Shown: positions 1-6,818, counted from the stretch's first letter. The stretch is 11,223 nt of DNA from DASSFZ01 sp036514635 (GCA_036514635.1 DATBWU010000198.1:1-11223); one strand, 5' to 3'. A program made the numbers and translations. Notes: generated by a model not told the origin, from the letters alone.

Positions 1-497
1 TCGTTCCATCAGCAAGCGCGAGCATGCCGTTACCAAGATCATAGATCTGATTCTCTTGCGTGAATGCCTTGAGGTTGCGCTTCTCATCTCCGTGACCCCC
101 GCCGAAGAGGTTGCCGAGCAGTCCGCCGGCAGGATCGAGAATCTTCCCAGCCCCACCGAGTTGCGATGTGACGGTCCAGGGATTGAGCGCCGCGCCGGCC
201 CCGGTGTTGAAGAAGCCCCCATCCTGAATTGGCTGCGCCTGATACGGCGTGCCAGGTGGGCCGGGCAATCCCATCGGGGTTGGCTGATAGCCGTAGACGC
301 TCCCGAGGGCATTCAGCGCCTGATTGCCGATACCGCGCTGATTGGCGGTGAGTCCGAGCACCGTATCGAACTGGCGTCGCTGCTCGGCAATGGCTGCATC
401 AGATGCGCCCGCTGCGGTGTTGGCGGCTTTCTTCGCGCCTTGTGAGGAAAGGACTCCGCCAGCAATAGCGGCGCCACCAACAATAACCGCGCCCCAT
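1..497 (-). CDS. P22 gp7-like DNA ejection (injection) protein, N-terminal part, start out of frame
   Basis: This open frame runs off the left edge, so only about 165 N-terminal residues are visible. It begins with a Gly/Ala-rich hydrophobic stretch (GAVIVGGAAIAGG), then an Ala/Lys/Gln-rich helix (SSQGAKKAANTAAGASDAAI), then a Pro/Gly-rich linker and an NLFGGG segment. This layout is typical of podovirus proteins ejected with DNA, such as P22 gp7, and the position after gp4 and gp10 fits. The frame has no in-frame ATG, GTG or TTG near its beginning. It is open only from 514, just after a TGA at 515-517. An ATG at 495-497 would give MGAVIVGG if the following GGGG run had one G fewer. An ATG at 516-518 gives MNIDR then TGA, and joins the frame only after a +1 shift. 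The first in-frame GTG (359-361) would remove the conserved-looking N-terminus. Function is inferred from composition and context. Confidence 0.6.
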
Positions 498-526
498 ATC
501 TCAGCGATCGATGTTCATCGCGGTTT

Positions 527-1003
527 TCACAGCGAAGCCTCCACGTACTGCCAGCGATATCCACCGGCTTGTTTGAACTTTCCAGAGAGCGCGAACCGCA
601 GGGATTTTCGATCAACGCCGAATTTTCGATGCGCGTCGATCTGCGTCTGAAATACTTGTCCGGTCTCGATACACCTGAACGGCCTCCCGCAGCGCGCGAC
701 GTGTGCGGCACGGATTGAGGCTGCAACGACCGCCATGTCGCGATTTCGACTTTGCTTAAGATCCGTGACGAAACGGCAATTACCCGGCGAATAGCCCCGG
801 TCATTGTCGCGACGATCGATCTCTAGTCCGCGTCGCCATCCGTTTGCAAGCGCCCACTCTCTGAACGATCTCCAGCCACTCCATTCGGGACAAATCGCTA
901 TGCCACGCGCGTGGTAGCGATGTGCGCCTTCGTAATCTGGGCGGCAACGCTTGTGCATGTCGGCCCATGTATTGCGCAGAGCCTGCCAGTTACTGACTGC
1001 CAT
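527..1003 (-). CDS. HNH-type homing endonuclease with NUMOD1-like DNA-binding tail
   Basis: This 158-aa protein looks like a free-standing mobile endonuclease. Residues 5-90 match the common phage HNH/AP2-type pattern: W-x-x-M-x-x-RC at 13-20, Y-x-ARGIAIC at 30-38, EW-SGW-SF at 40-47, then IDRRDND-GYSPGNCRFVT at about 62-80 and a Q/N-rich turn. Residues about 109-154 (RCIETGQVF, then an AHRKFGV-DRKSLRFAL helix, then GGYRWQYV) resemble the NUMOD1 repeat found in intron-encoded and homing nucleases. The expected role is a site-specific nick or break that spreads the gene itself. It starts at an ATG inside the last codons of the upstream oxygenase gene (14-nt overlap). Two in-frame stops separate it from the ejection-protein frame, which is in the same phase. 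No intron or intein boundaries are visible. Family assignment is by recognised motifs; activity is inferred. Confidence 0.75.
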   Translation of the reverse strand: MAVSNWQALRNTWADMHKRCRPDYEGAHRYHARGIAICPEWSGWRSFREWALANGWRRGLEIDRRDNDRGYSPGNCRFVTDLKQSRNRDMAVVAASIRAAHVARCGRPFRCIETGQVFQTQIDAHRKFGVDRKSLRFALSGKFKQAGGYRWQYVEASL

Positions 1004-1604
1004 GATTAGGTACCGCCAACTGCGTCACGAAATGACAGACCCATACCATTCGCCCAGCTTCTGCTGTCTCAGCGATCCCATGCCGGGGCGAGCGCGCGTG
1101 AAAGCGAGGCGCGTCGAAGATCACCGCTCGGTTGAAGCATCCATGCACGAAGTCGAGCAATTCCCAGTGCTCGTCAGATCCTTCGACCATCTGCTTCTTG
1201 AGCCGGCCAAATGAGGCTTGGTCTTGCGCGAGTTCCGCAAACGAAGGCATGTGAGTCATGCCGGTCTCGCGGTGTCGGTAAAATCCCGTTCCCGTGCGCT
1301 CGCCGTGCTCCGACAGATACACAACACACGTGAAGTCGCCGGCTTCCCGGTCGCTGTGTACATAGGCGCCTTCCGTGGTCTCATTGGTCACCCGAAAGAA
1401 CATGCTGTTCGGATACACCGGGCAACCCACCCGATGCGCGAGCGCGTGAAGCAACAGCGAGTGCTTGCCCCAGAAGTTCATGCCTTCGTAGACAGACGAG
1501 CCGACCTCGCCTGTATTCGGCTTCCATGTGCCGAAACCGCTGGCCAGCGCACTTGCGCGCGCCTCAGCGATGTATGGCGTGAAGTTGTCGATGATGGTGA
1601 TCAT
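990..1604 (-). CDS. 2-oxoglutarate/Fe(II)-dependent oxygenase (DUF6445-like)
   Basis: This 204-aa protein carries the double-stranded beta-helix signature of 2OG/Fe(II) dioxygenases. The iron-binding HxD is H83-S84-D85 (AYVHSDREAG), the distal histidine is H169 (APRFHAR), and R185 (GRMVWVCHF) fits the 2-oxoglutarate-binding arginine. The core strands FTCVVYLSE (91-99) and GTGFYRHRETG (105-115) resemble the DUF6445/prolyl-hydroxylase-like group. Such enzymes couple 2-oxoglutarate decarboxylation to hydroxylation of protein, nucleic acid or small-molecule substrates, usually in the cytoplasm. The substrate cannot be read from the sequence. It starts with ATG 3 nt after the preceding stop and overlaps the following endonuclease gene by 14 nt, so it belongs to the late transcription unit. 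Its place among virion genes suggests a structural protein, or a DNA base, as substrate. That is inference. Confidence 0.8.
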   Translation of the reverse strand: MITIIDNFTPYIAEARASALASGFGTWKPNTGEVGSSVYEGMNFWGKHSLLLHALAHRVGCPVYPNSMFFRVTNETTEGAYVHSDREAGDFTCVVYLSEHGERTGTGFYRHRETGMTHMPSFAELAQDQASFGRLKKQMVEGSDEHWELLDFVHGCFNRAVIFDAPRFHARSPRHGIAETAEAGRMVWVCHFVTQLAVPNHGSQ

Positions 1605-1607
1605 TCT

Positions 1608-2027
1608 TCAATCGAGCGGGTAAACGATGTTGGTAAACTTCACGCCCTTCGTGCCGACGTTCGTGAACGCTCCCGCATCCAGATCCTTGTAGAGCGTGAT
1701 GCCGGTATCTATGCCCACATTCACGAGGCCCACTGCGGTCACACCGTTGTTGATGATTCTCGCCATGCACGATTGGTCGTGTGCGGGCGTGATTTCGGGC
1801 GGGAGATTGTCCAGAAATGCAAGCGTCGAATCTGACGTGCCTGACAGATCCGGAATGCTCATACACACGATGCCAGCACTGACGGTGTAACGAACCGTCC
1901 CGCTGGGCGATGTTGTGCAGCCTCCGAGAATCGTCGTGAACTCGCGGGCGAAGAACAGGCCGGATAAAAACCGCATCCACTCGCGCTGATCCACCGGAAC
2001 GGCTGGGAAAGTTCGGCGAATGCTCAC
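1608..2027 (-). CDS. Beta-rich putative virion protein (fibre/tail-type domain)
   Basis: This 139-aa protein has a short N-terminal segment with hydrophobic and aromatic residues (WMRFLSGLFFAREF, 17-30). A beta-rich domain follows, rich in T, S, G and V: TTILGGCTTSPSGTVRY, then IPDLSGTSDSTLAFLDNLPPEITPA, then GITLYKDLDAGAFTNVGTKGVK. From memory, this pattern recurs in phage tail-fibre and other virion-surface proteins, where it forms a small beta-sandwich. It starts at GTG inside the stop of the gp10-like gene (GTGA overlap), so it is translationally coupled to tail-completion genes. In P22 this place after gp10 belongs to the tail needle gp26. No long heptad-repeat coiled coil like that of gp26 is visible, so if it replaces gp26 it does so in a different form. 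A receptor-facing or tail-tip role is inference. Confidence 0.5.
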   Translation of the reverse strand: MSIRRTFPAVPVDQREWMRFLSGLFFAREFTTILGGCTTSPSGTVRYTVSAGIVCMSIPDLSGTSDSTLAFLDNLPPEITPAHDQSCMARIINNGVTAVGLVNVGIDTGITLYKDLDAGAFTNVGTKGVKFTNIVYPLD

Positions 2028-3436
2028 GCCGCCCTCATGCGGTTGAAGGGCTTCGCGCCGCGCGCCTCAAGTTGCGTATCGGTCAGTACGGCGCGCACCG
2101 GATCGCTGATCGCCCCGCGATACACGCGCTGGTAGGAACTGCCCAGCTGCTGCCAGTACACTTGGTGCTGATACTCGCCCATCTTCCCGAGCTTGCGGTT
2201 CGACAATGACTCGAACGTCTTGCCGCCATCGTCTGAGACTTCCATCATGATTTCAGGGTCGGAGCCCTGCCCTGAGATGAGGCCGACGCCGGTCTCCATG
2301 ACAACTTCCAGCCGCTCGTGAAAGGCCCTGAGACCCTGCGCATACACAGCCTGATAGGTCCACTCCATGCGCTGAGTCGTGCCCCAGTCGTCGTACACGA
2401 GCGGAGAGAGATAGCCGATGCGGTTGCTGGATACATCACCTACGAGTTCCAATCCGGCGAACTGGGCATGACTCCACGCAAGCCAGTAGGGATAGCCGTA
2501 GGTTTCGCGTTCATGCCATTCTTTCGCCGTGGCATCGTAAATGAACGTGCCTTCCGGGAAAGTGAGCACGTAGAAGATGTGCCCTTCCTGCGCATAGGAC
2601 CAGCCCACCCCGGATGCGATGGTGACGCTACCCAACGCCTGCTCGATACCGGCCTGACTCACGCGCTCGGGCGTAGTCCCGCGCAAGGCTCGGACGGTAT
2701 AATCCTGCGCAAGCCAGAACACCGTGTTGTCGAGTTTCGCGGCGGTTCGGCCGTTGAAGCAGCCCTGCTCAATGTAGCCATTGGCTGCTCGCGCGAAGGG
2801 AAACCCGGCGCCGCCGGTCAACTCCCATATTTCCGTGCTCGTCTTGCCCAGCAGAATTATCTGACGGTGATCGACCTTGATGCCCACGAGATTATCCGGC
2901 GAGCCTTCCGCTGTGGCGAAGTTGAGCGCGTTGAAGCTCGTTGCCGTTCCGACATCCGCGCCGAAGAAACGGCCGGAATCAGGCTCGACGAATAGCAGAA
3001 AGTTGTCGACAAACTCCACATCAGTGGCACCGCGCGACGTGAAATCCACATCCGTAATCTGCCCGAACGTGCTGGTGCTCGTATCGTAGTAGTAGGCGCT
3101 CGGGGAATTCACCACGACGATTGTCGTGATGTTGTTGTCGATATCGATTCGACCCGGAGCTCCAATGCTCCCGATTTCCGTGGCAGTCTTGTTGCTATCA
3201 ACCCGATAGAGTTTTGAGCCCGATACCACCCATAGATAGCCCAGCGCGGCATGCATGGCCGTGATCGGCCCAGTGCCGACCGTGGTCCACGCAGCAATCC
3301 CGGGCGCGCGTACCAGCGCATAGGGCGTTTTCGCGCCTTCTGGAAGTTTCTCAGGGAAACAGTTGACGATGCGTGCGGAACTCGCGTGCGTGGACCGCAA
3401 TCGATACGAGTGAAAAGGAAGCGGCAGCCCAGCCAT
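2024..3436 (-). CDS. P22 gp10-like packaged DNA stabilisation protein (tail hub)
   Basis: The 470-aa product matches P22 gp10 in length (about 472 aa) and in genome position, directly after gp4. In P22, gp10 forms the hexameric tail hub that binds below gp4 and closes the head after packaging, holding the DNA in. The N-terminus (LPLPFHSYRLRSTHASSARI, then NCFPEKLP) and the YALVRAPGI segment are characteristic of this family. The rest is beta-rich with repeated aromatic strands, as expected for a propeller-like fold. The chosen start is the ATG at 3434-3436, which overlaps the preceding stop as TGATG. A TTG one codon upstream is the alternative. The gene ends in a GTGA overlap with the next gene. 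I see no truncation or frameshift. Confidence 0.88.
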   Translation of the reverse strand: MAGLPLPFHSYRLRSTHASSARIVNCFPEKLPEGAKTPYALVRAPGIAAWTTVGTGPITAMHAALGYLWVVSGSKLYRVDSNKTATEIGSIGAPGRIDIDNNITTIVVVNSPSAYYYDTSTSTFGQITDVDFTSRGATDVEFVDNFLLFVEPDSGRFFGADVGTATSFNALNFATAEGSPDNLVGIKVDHRQIILLGKTSTEIWELTGGAGFPFARAANGYIEQGCFNGRTAAKLDNTVFWLAQDYTVRALRGTTPERVSQAGIEQALGSVTIASGVGWSYAQEGHIFYVLTFPEGTFIYDATAKEWHERETYGYPYWLAWSHAQFAGLELVGDVSSNRIGYLSPLVYDDWGTTQRMEWTYQAVYAQGLRAFHERLEVVMETGVGLISGQGSDPEIMMEVSDDGGKTFESLSNRKLGKMGEYQHQVYWQQLGSSYQRVYRGAISDPVRAVLTDTQLEARGAKPFNRMRAA

Positions 3437-3846
3437 CAACCCGACTCGATGTTGAACACTTCGCGACCTGACGGCGTCGGCACGTCAAGCTCCATCAGCA
3501 CTTCTTTGGCGGTGATCTTGTCCACCACCGCCATCCCCTGCCGGTTCATCTCGGCAAGCTCTGCGGAAACCGTCGCTCCGTAAAGTGGCGCCATGAGGAT
3601 CGCAAGACTCGTCCAGATGCCCATCAGCGCCCCATCCGGCACGGTCAGCACATCCGTCACGGTGCCGATGGGGATGTAGCCGAGCGCGCGTCCGTCCGCT
3701 TCCCACAGCGCCATCATCTGATTCATGCGACGGATCGCCTGCGCCTGCTGTTCCGCGCTTGGCGTCTGGCCCTCGCGGATGACGTTGAGCGATACGAGCG
3801 CATCCGTGATGATCTGGGACGCGGTTTGTGCAGTGGGCGTAGCCAT
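3436..3846 (-). CDS. P22 gp4-like head completion / tail accessory factor
   Basis: This 136-aa protein is helical and opens with TASQIITDALVSLNVIREGQ, followed by a second helix containing MNQMMALWEADGRALGY. That arrangement matches the N-terminal half of P22 gp4, which binds the portal ring after packaging and extends the channel toward gp10. P22 gp4 is 166 aa, so this version is shorter, mainly at the C-terminus (it ends VPTPSGREVFNIESG). P22 gp4 has also been reported to have a cell-wall-degrading activity; nothing here lets me judge that. It starts with ATG one base after the stop of the glycosyltransferase gene and overlaps gp10 by one base, so the two accessory proteins would be made together. 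Assignment rests on family pattern plus the gp4-gp10 order. Confidence 0.82.
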   Translation of the reverse strand: MATPTAQTASQIITDALVSLNVIREGQTPSAEQQAQAIRRMNQMMALWEADGRALGYIPIGTVTDVLTVPDGALMGIWTSLAILMAPLYGATVSAELAEMNRQGMAVVDKITAKEVLMELDVPTPSGREVFNIESG

Positions 3847-3847
3847 G

Positions 3848-5122
3848 TCAGGCGGCCTTCTGCCAGAGCGATTCTGGCGCGATCAATGCGGCACGACCAA
3901 GAATCGTCACCGTGCGCCCATTGGCGTGCGCCCATTCATGCACCGCACGTGCGTAGTTGTTATCGGACTTGATGTCGTCCGCGACGATCACAGAGCAGCG
4001 TGACGCGAGCAAGTCGAAAAACTTCAGGCGGGTGCCGTACATTCTCGGCGGTCCGTCGCAGAATCCGAGCGCAAACTTATTTGGCAGCGCAAACTTATCA
4101 AGGTCGTACCAGAAGTCATTGAGAGGGGCGCAGCAAATGCCGAGATTGCCAGCAATGCTCGCTTCTTCTGCCCATGCGTGTGTTTGCGCGGCGTAATGAT
4201 CGATGTGCTCAAGCGAGTACACCGTTTCGGATGTCGCCGCCGCCATCACTACACTGGAAAGGCCCGAACCGGTCTCGATGATTGGACCGCGGCACTTGCG
4301 CGCAACGCCGGTCAGAAGCGCGAGTACGCCCGCATCCACCGCATAATTGGTCCCCACATAGCGGAATAACTCGCTGTAGTCTGTTTCCGTTTCGACGCAC
4401 GCCCGAATCTTCGGAATCACGTGCGCTAGCGTGGTACCTGATAGCCTGCGAAGGCTCGCTCCCAGACTGTCGCGCAACACGACCGTCGCTGTATGCCCGA
4501 GGCGCATATCACAGTCCGCGTAGAGCTTGCCGCCCATCGCGCGCCAGCGATTGCAGAAATCGATGTCACCGCCCCATCTCGTGTGCTCTGCATCTGGGTC
4601 CGGACGATCGAATACCAGATGCGTCGGGTAGATCTTGTCGAAGTACCATGGACGGATAGCCGCCATCTTCTCAAGCACGTGCCGCTTGATCTTCACGAAG
4701 CCGGTGGGCAGGCCCTCGACTTCGAGTAGTCCATCGCGTTCCGTCGCTCCCGCCATGAGCCGTACCGGCATGTTCTCCCCGCCCTCGCGGCGAAACGGAT
4801 ACACGCCACCAACGATATCGAGATCGCGCTGGCAGAGATGCACGAGAGTTGTCGGCTCCCAATCCACGTCTGCGTCGAGAAAAACAAGATCCGTGCAGTC
4901 GGACTCAAGGAAATCTCGAACGATTGAGTTTCGCCCGTCGTCTACGTGGCAGTTCCCCTGCAAGATCAAGTAAGCGCTCTGAATGCCGGCGGCATGCAGC
5001 GCTTCGCGACTTCGTGCGATGGAAAACGTATAGGCCGCTGAAGTAGTGCCATAAGCTGGCGTGGCAAGCAGAACCTTCTGCCCACGTGCCGGCTCGCCTT
5101 CATCGTAGAAATGATTGCTCAA
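3848..5122 (-). CDS. Glycosyltransferase-methyltransferase fusion
   Basis: The 424-aa protein has two enzyme-like halves. Residues about 16-215 look like a GT-A glycosyltransferase: VLLATPAYG strand, N-terminal Rossmann-type elements, a DxD metal/sugar-nucleotide motif at D83-A84-D85 (LVFLDADVDWEP), GGDIDFCNRWRAMGG (184-198) as the acceptor-side acidic motif, and LGHT at 208-211. Residues about 253-415 look like a class I SAM-dependent methyltransferase: glycine-rich motif I at 282-287 (IETGSG), acidic strand-2 residue E305 (YSLEHI), and FCDGPP at 354-359. The only suitable start is a TTG at 5120-5122 with no recognisable ribosome-binding site, just downstream of a terminator-like hairpin. 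It has no counterpart between coat and gp4 in P22. It may glycosylate and methylate a virion protein, cell-surface glycan or modified base; the substrate is unknown. The methyltransferase half is less certain than the glycosyltransferase. Confidence 0.72.
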   Translation of the reverse strand: MSNHFYDEGEPARGQKVLLATPAYGTTSAAYTFSIARSREALHAAGIQSAYLILQGNCHVDDGRNSIVRDFLESDCTDLVFLDADVDWEPTTLVHLCQRDLDIVGGVYPFRREGGENMPVRLMAGATERDGLLEVEGLPTGFVKIKRHVLEKMAAIRPWYFDKIYPTHLVFDRPDPDAEHTRWGGDIDFCNRWRAMGGKLYADCDMRLGHTATVVLRDSLGASLRRLSGTTLAHVIPKIRACVETETDYSELFRYVGTNYAVDAGVLALLTGVARKCRGPIIETGSGLSSVVMAAATSETVYSLEHIDHYAAQTHAWAEEASIAGNLGICCAPLNDFWYDLDKFALPNKFALGFCDGPPRMYGTRLKFFDLLASRCSVIVADDIKSDNNYARAVHEWAHANGRTVTILGRAALIAPESLWQKAA

Positions 5123-5151
5123 ATTTAAAGGGCGCGAGTTTCCCCGCGCCC
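5121..5151 (-). terminator. Rho-independent terminator-like hairpin
   Basis: On the minus strand, 7-bp GC arms (GGGCGCG and CGCGCCC, at 5145-5151 and 5130-5136) flank an 8-nt loop and are followed by TTTAAATTT. It lies between the second head-fibre-like gene and the glycosyltransferase gene. The broken T run makes it a weaker terminator, so it could lower transcription of downstream genes rather than end it. It ends against the TTG start codon, so in the transcript it could also affect translation. Confidence 0.6.
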
Positions 5152-5159
5152 CATCCTTT

Positions 5160-5381
5160 CTAGGTGGTTACGATAAGCCCGAGGCTTACCAGGGCAGCCA
5201 TGATCCTGTTGACCTTCGCCTCGTTCAGGGTCGTGGTGGCTGTCCCCGTGTTGGGCCATGTCACACTCGGCCGCGTGATCGGAGTCGTGCCGAAAAAGCC
5301 AGCAGTTCCGCCGCTTCTATGCTGGAGCACGTCGGCTTTCACGTGAGAGGTTGCTACGCCGAAGGTTTCCTCAGTTGGCAT
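5160..5381 (-). CDS. Small head-fibre/decoration-like protein, second tandem copy
   Basis: This 73-aa protein consists of a variable N-terminus of about 27 residues and a C-terminal module of 46 residues that is 40/46 identical to the preceding gene's product. The module begins GFFGTTPITRPSVTWPNT and ends with the amphipathic helix LNEAKVNRIMAALVSLGLIV. A GFFG-x-TP...RP...L-x-x-LGLI pattern recurs in small phage structural proteins and fibre ends, where the helix probably mediates oligomerisation. That recollection is the basis of the call. The ATG at 5379-5381 has a GAGG ribosome-binding site 8 nt upstream that overlaps the stop of the first copy. A longer open frame upstream was rejected because it lies antiphase inside the first copy. 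Confidence 0.7.
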   Translation of the reverse strand: MPTEETFGVATSHVKADVLQHRSGGTAGFFGTTPITRPSVTWPNTGTATTTLNEAKVNRIMAALVSLGLIVTT

Positions 5382-5391
5382 ATCGGCATCC

Positions 5392-5595
5392 TCACGTGGT
5401 GACAATGAGACCCAGCGAGACGAGGGCCGCCATGATGCGGTTCGCCTTGGCCTCATTGAGCGCGGTTGTCGCGGTTGCAGTGTTCGGCCAGGTAACGCTG
5501 GGCCGTGCCACAGGCGTCGCGCCGAAAAAACCAACTTTCGTGTTGTTGAACTGGACGCCATCCGAATTGCCGTCATCAACTTTCTGAATCGTCAT
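5392..5595 (-). CDS. Small head-fibre/decoration-like protein, first tandem copy
   Basis: This 67-aa protein follows the coat gene by 12 nt. It has a short N-terminus (MTIQKVDDGNSDGVQFNNTK), then GFFGATPVARPSVTWPNT, then the amphipathic helix LNEAKANRIMAALVSLGLIV. It carries one of the best ribosome-binding sites in the window, so high expression is likely, as expected of a capsid-decorating or head-fibre protein. The position directly after the major coat gene supports a head-associated role. It has no predicted membrane segment or catalytic motif. The next gene is a diverged duplicate. The exact function is inferred, and a tail or fibre-anchor role is possible. Confidence 0.72.
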   Translation of the reverse strand: MTIQKVDDGNSDGVQFNNTKVGFFGATPVARPSVTWPNTATATTALNEAKANRIMAALVSLGLIVTT

Positions 5596-5603
5596 GGTGA
5601 TAT

Positions 5604-5609
5604 CTCCTT
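5604..5609 (-). promoter_or_regulatory. Strong ribosome-binding site for the first fibre-like gene
   Basis: AAGGAG on the minus strand lies 8 nt before the ATG at 5593-5595 and overlaps the TAA stop of the coat gene. It fixes the start of the downstream gene and suggests high expression. Confidence 0.8.
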
Positions 5610-6807
5610 AGCCGTCTGCGTGCAGGCGCGAAGCAAGCTGTGCCCGAAGGGTCGTGCTACCGAAGAGGATGTCGGAACGACACGGGAACTGATCGTTGTT
5701 GATGTCGTACGCACGCACGATGCGAAGACTGATGCCGTCGTATACCTCACGAGCCGCGAAGTGCACGCCCTCGGGCATGATGAGATCGGCGGTACCGAAG
5801 GCGAAAGCATCCTTGTGATACCCCATCGACGAGTTGAGCAACTCTCCGTTGCCCGCTCCGAGCTTCGAGATTGCTCCGCCGTTTGTCGGAGCGCCAGTGA
5901 CGTTCTGCGTACCTCCAGTAATCGAGATGGACGGCGAAATCGCAAGCGTGGTCGCACTCGCGCCAGAGTCGGCCGTGACGACGAACTGCTGGAGTTGGCC
6001 CGTATCGACCTTCGTCTCCGGATGCACGCGGTTACAGCCGGCAATCGTGATCACGTCGCCCTTGAGGAACGTAGTCGTCCCCGTGTTCACCGTGAGCGAT
6101 GCGCCGGTCTGATTCGCACCATTCACGTTATAGAGCGTGTCGCCTTTCACTGCGGTGCCGGTTGTGTGATCCAGCACGTGCGTGGACTGGAAGAAGTCGA
6201 ACAGGGCTGACGTGCCCATGCGCCCTTCCCGGTACTGCTTCGCCAGCGTATCTGTTGGGTTGAACAGTCCCTTGATGTTGTCGATCAGGCCGACCTGATG
6301 GCCTGTAGACAGCAGGCAGGTCCGCTGTTCGTCTTCCGGCGCGAGGTTGTCATCCAGCTTCTGCTTGCCAAGCAGGACGGTGCGCAGCGTGGGCGCCGTC
6401 GCATCCTGATCAACGAGGTTGTAGATATCCTTGTAACGCGCTCTCCAGGTCGTCGATTCGACGTACGCCGCAACGGTTGCCATGGCTGGCGTGATGATGC
6501 GGCCGGAGAAGTCGTCGAGCGACATCGTCAATTCACTGGAGGTGAAATTGATGTCCACGCCAGCCTGATTGCTGATCGTGAAATTGACGTAGCGCTCGAC
6601 GTTGTCCTGAACGCTGATCGCTCGCCCTTCGCGAATCACATACTGATTCGGCAGACGAATACGCAGCGTTTCACCAATCTTCGCGCCTTCCTGAGCGTAC
6701 TGGTTGTCGTAGCCTCGATTGATCGAGCCTACAAAGCGCAGTTTCCCATGCAGAACCCGCTGGGACTCGCGGGTGACCTCATCAACAGTAAGTGTGGTAT
6801 TGGCCAC
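5608..6807 (-). CDS. Major coat protein, P22 coat family
   Basis: The 399-aa protein follows the scaffold gene, and features of the P22 gp5 coat family are visible. The N-terminus is followed by LRIRLPNQYVIREGR and a helical spine region with TPAMATVAAYVE. The segment GRMGTSALFDFFQSTHVLDH precedes a beta-rich insertion (about 217-300) with GASLTVNTGTTTFLKGDVITIAGC. This mirrors the P22 sequence YRDG...GFDDVL...TLSATTGLKRGDKISFAG, that is, the coat I-domain. It is slightly shorter than P22 gp5 (430 aa). The protein would polymerise on the scaffold into the procapsid. The start is GTG at 6805-6807, supported by AGGAG 6 nt upstream. No cleavage site can be identified from sequence alone. Confidence 0.87.
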   Translation of the reverse strand: MANTTLTVDEVTRESQRVLHGKLRFVGSINRGYDNQYAQEGAKIGETLRIRLPNQYVIREGRAISVQDNVERYVNFTISNQAGVDINFTSSELTMSLDDFSGRIITPAMATVAAYVESTTWRARYKDIYNLVDQDATAPTLRTVLLGKQKLDDNLAPEDEQRTCLLSTGHQVGLIDNIKGLFNPTDTLAKQYREGRMGTSALFDFFQSTHVLDHTTGTAVKGDTLYNVNGANQTGASLTVNTGTTTFLKGDVITIAGCNRVHPETKVDTGQLQQFVVTADSGASATTLAISPSISITGGTQNVTGAPTNGGAISKLGAGNGELLNSSMGYHKDAFAFGTADLIMPEGVHFAAREVYDGISLRIVRAYDINNDQFPCRSDILFGSTTLRAQLASRLHADG

Positions 6808-6813
6808 GTGCAG

Positions 6814-6818
6814 CTCCT
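6814..6818 (-). promoter_or_regulatory. Ribosome-binding site deciding the GTG start of the coat gene
   Basis: AGGAG (minus strand) is 6 nt upstream of the GTG at 6805-6807, in the 29-nt spacer after the scaffold stop. It supports the GTG over any internal start. Confidence 0.75.

Noticed and set aside
313..804. Minus-strand frame of 163 codons spanning the endonuclease-gp7 junction
   Set aside because: It runs out of phase through both the HNH coding sequence and the ejection-protein frame; its product is Arg/Ser-rich and not protein-like.
2318..2995. Plus-strand open frame of 225 codons opposite the gp10-like gene
   Set aside because: Fully antisense to a conserved full-length gene and without family resemblance.
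5160..5579. Longer version of the second fibre-like gene starting at 5579
   Set aside because: The added N-terminus is the first copy read out of frame; the ATG at 5381 has a proper ribosome-binding site.
5620..6210. Long open frame on the plus strand opposite the coat gene
   Set aside because: It lies entirely antisense to a well-supported coat gene; such frames are common in GC-rich coding DNA and its product has no recognisable pattern.
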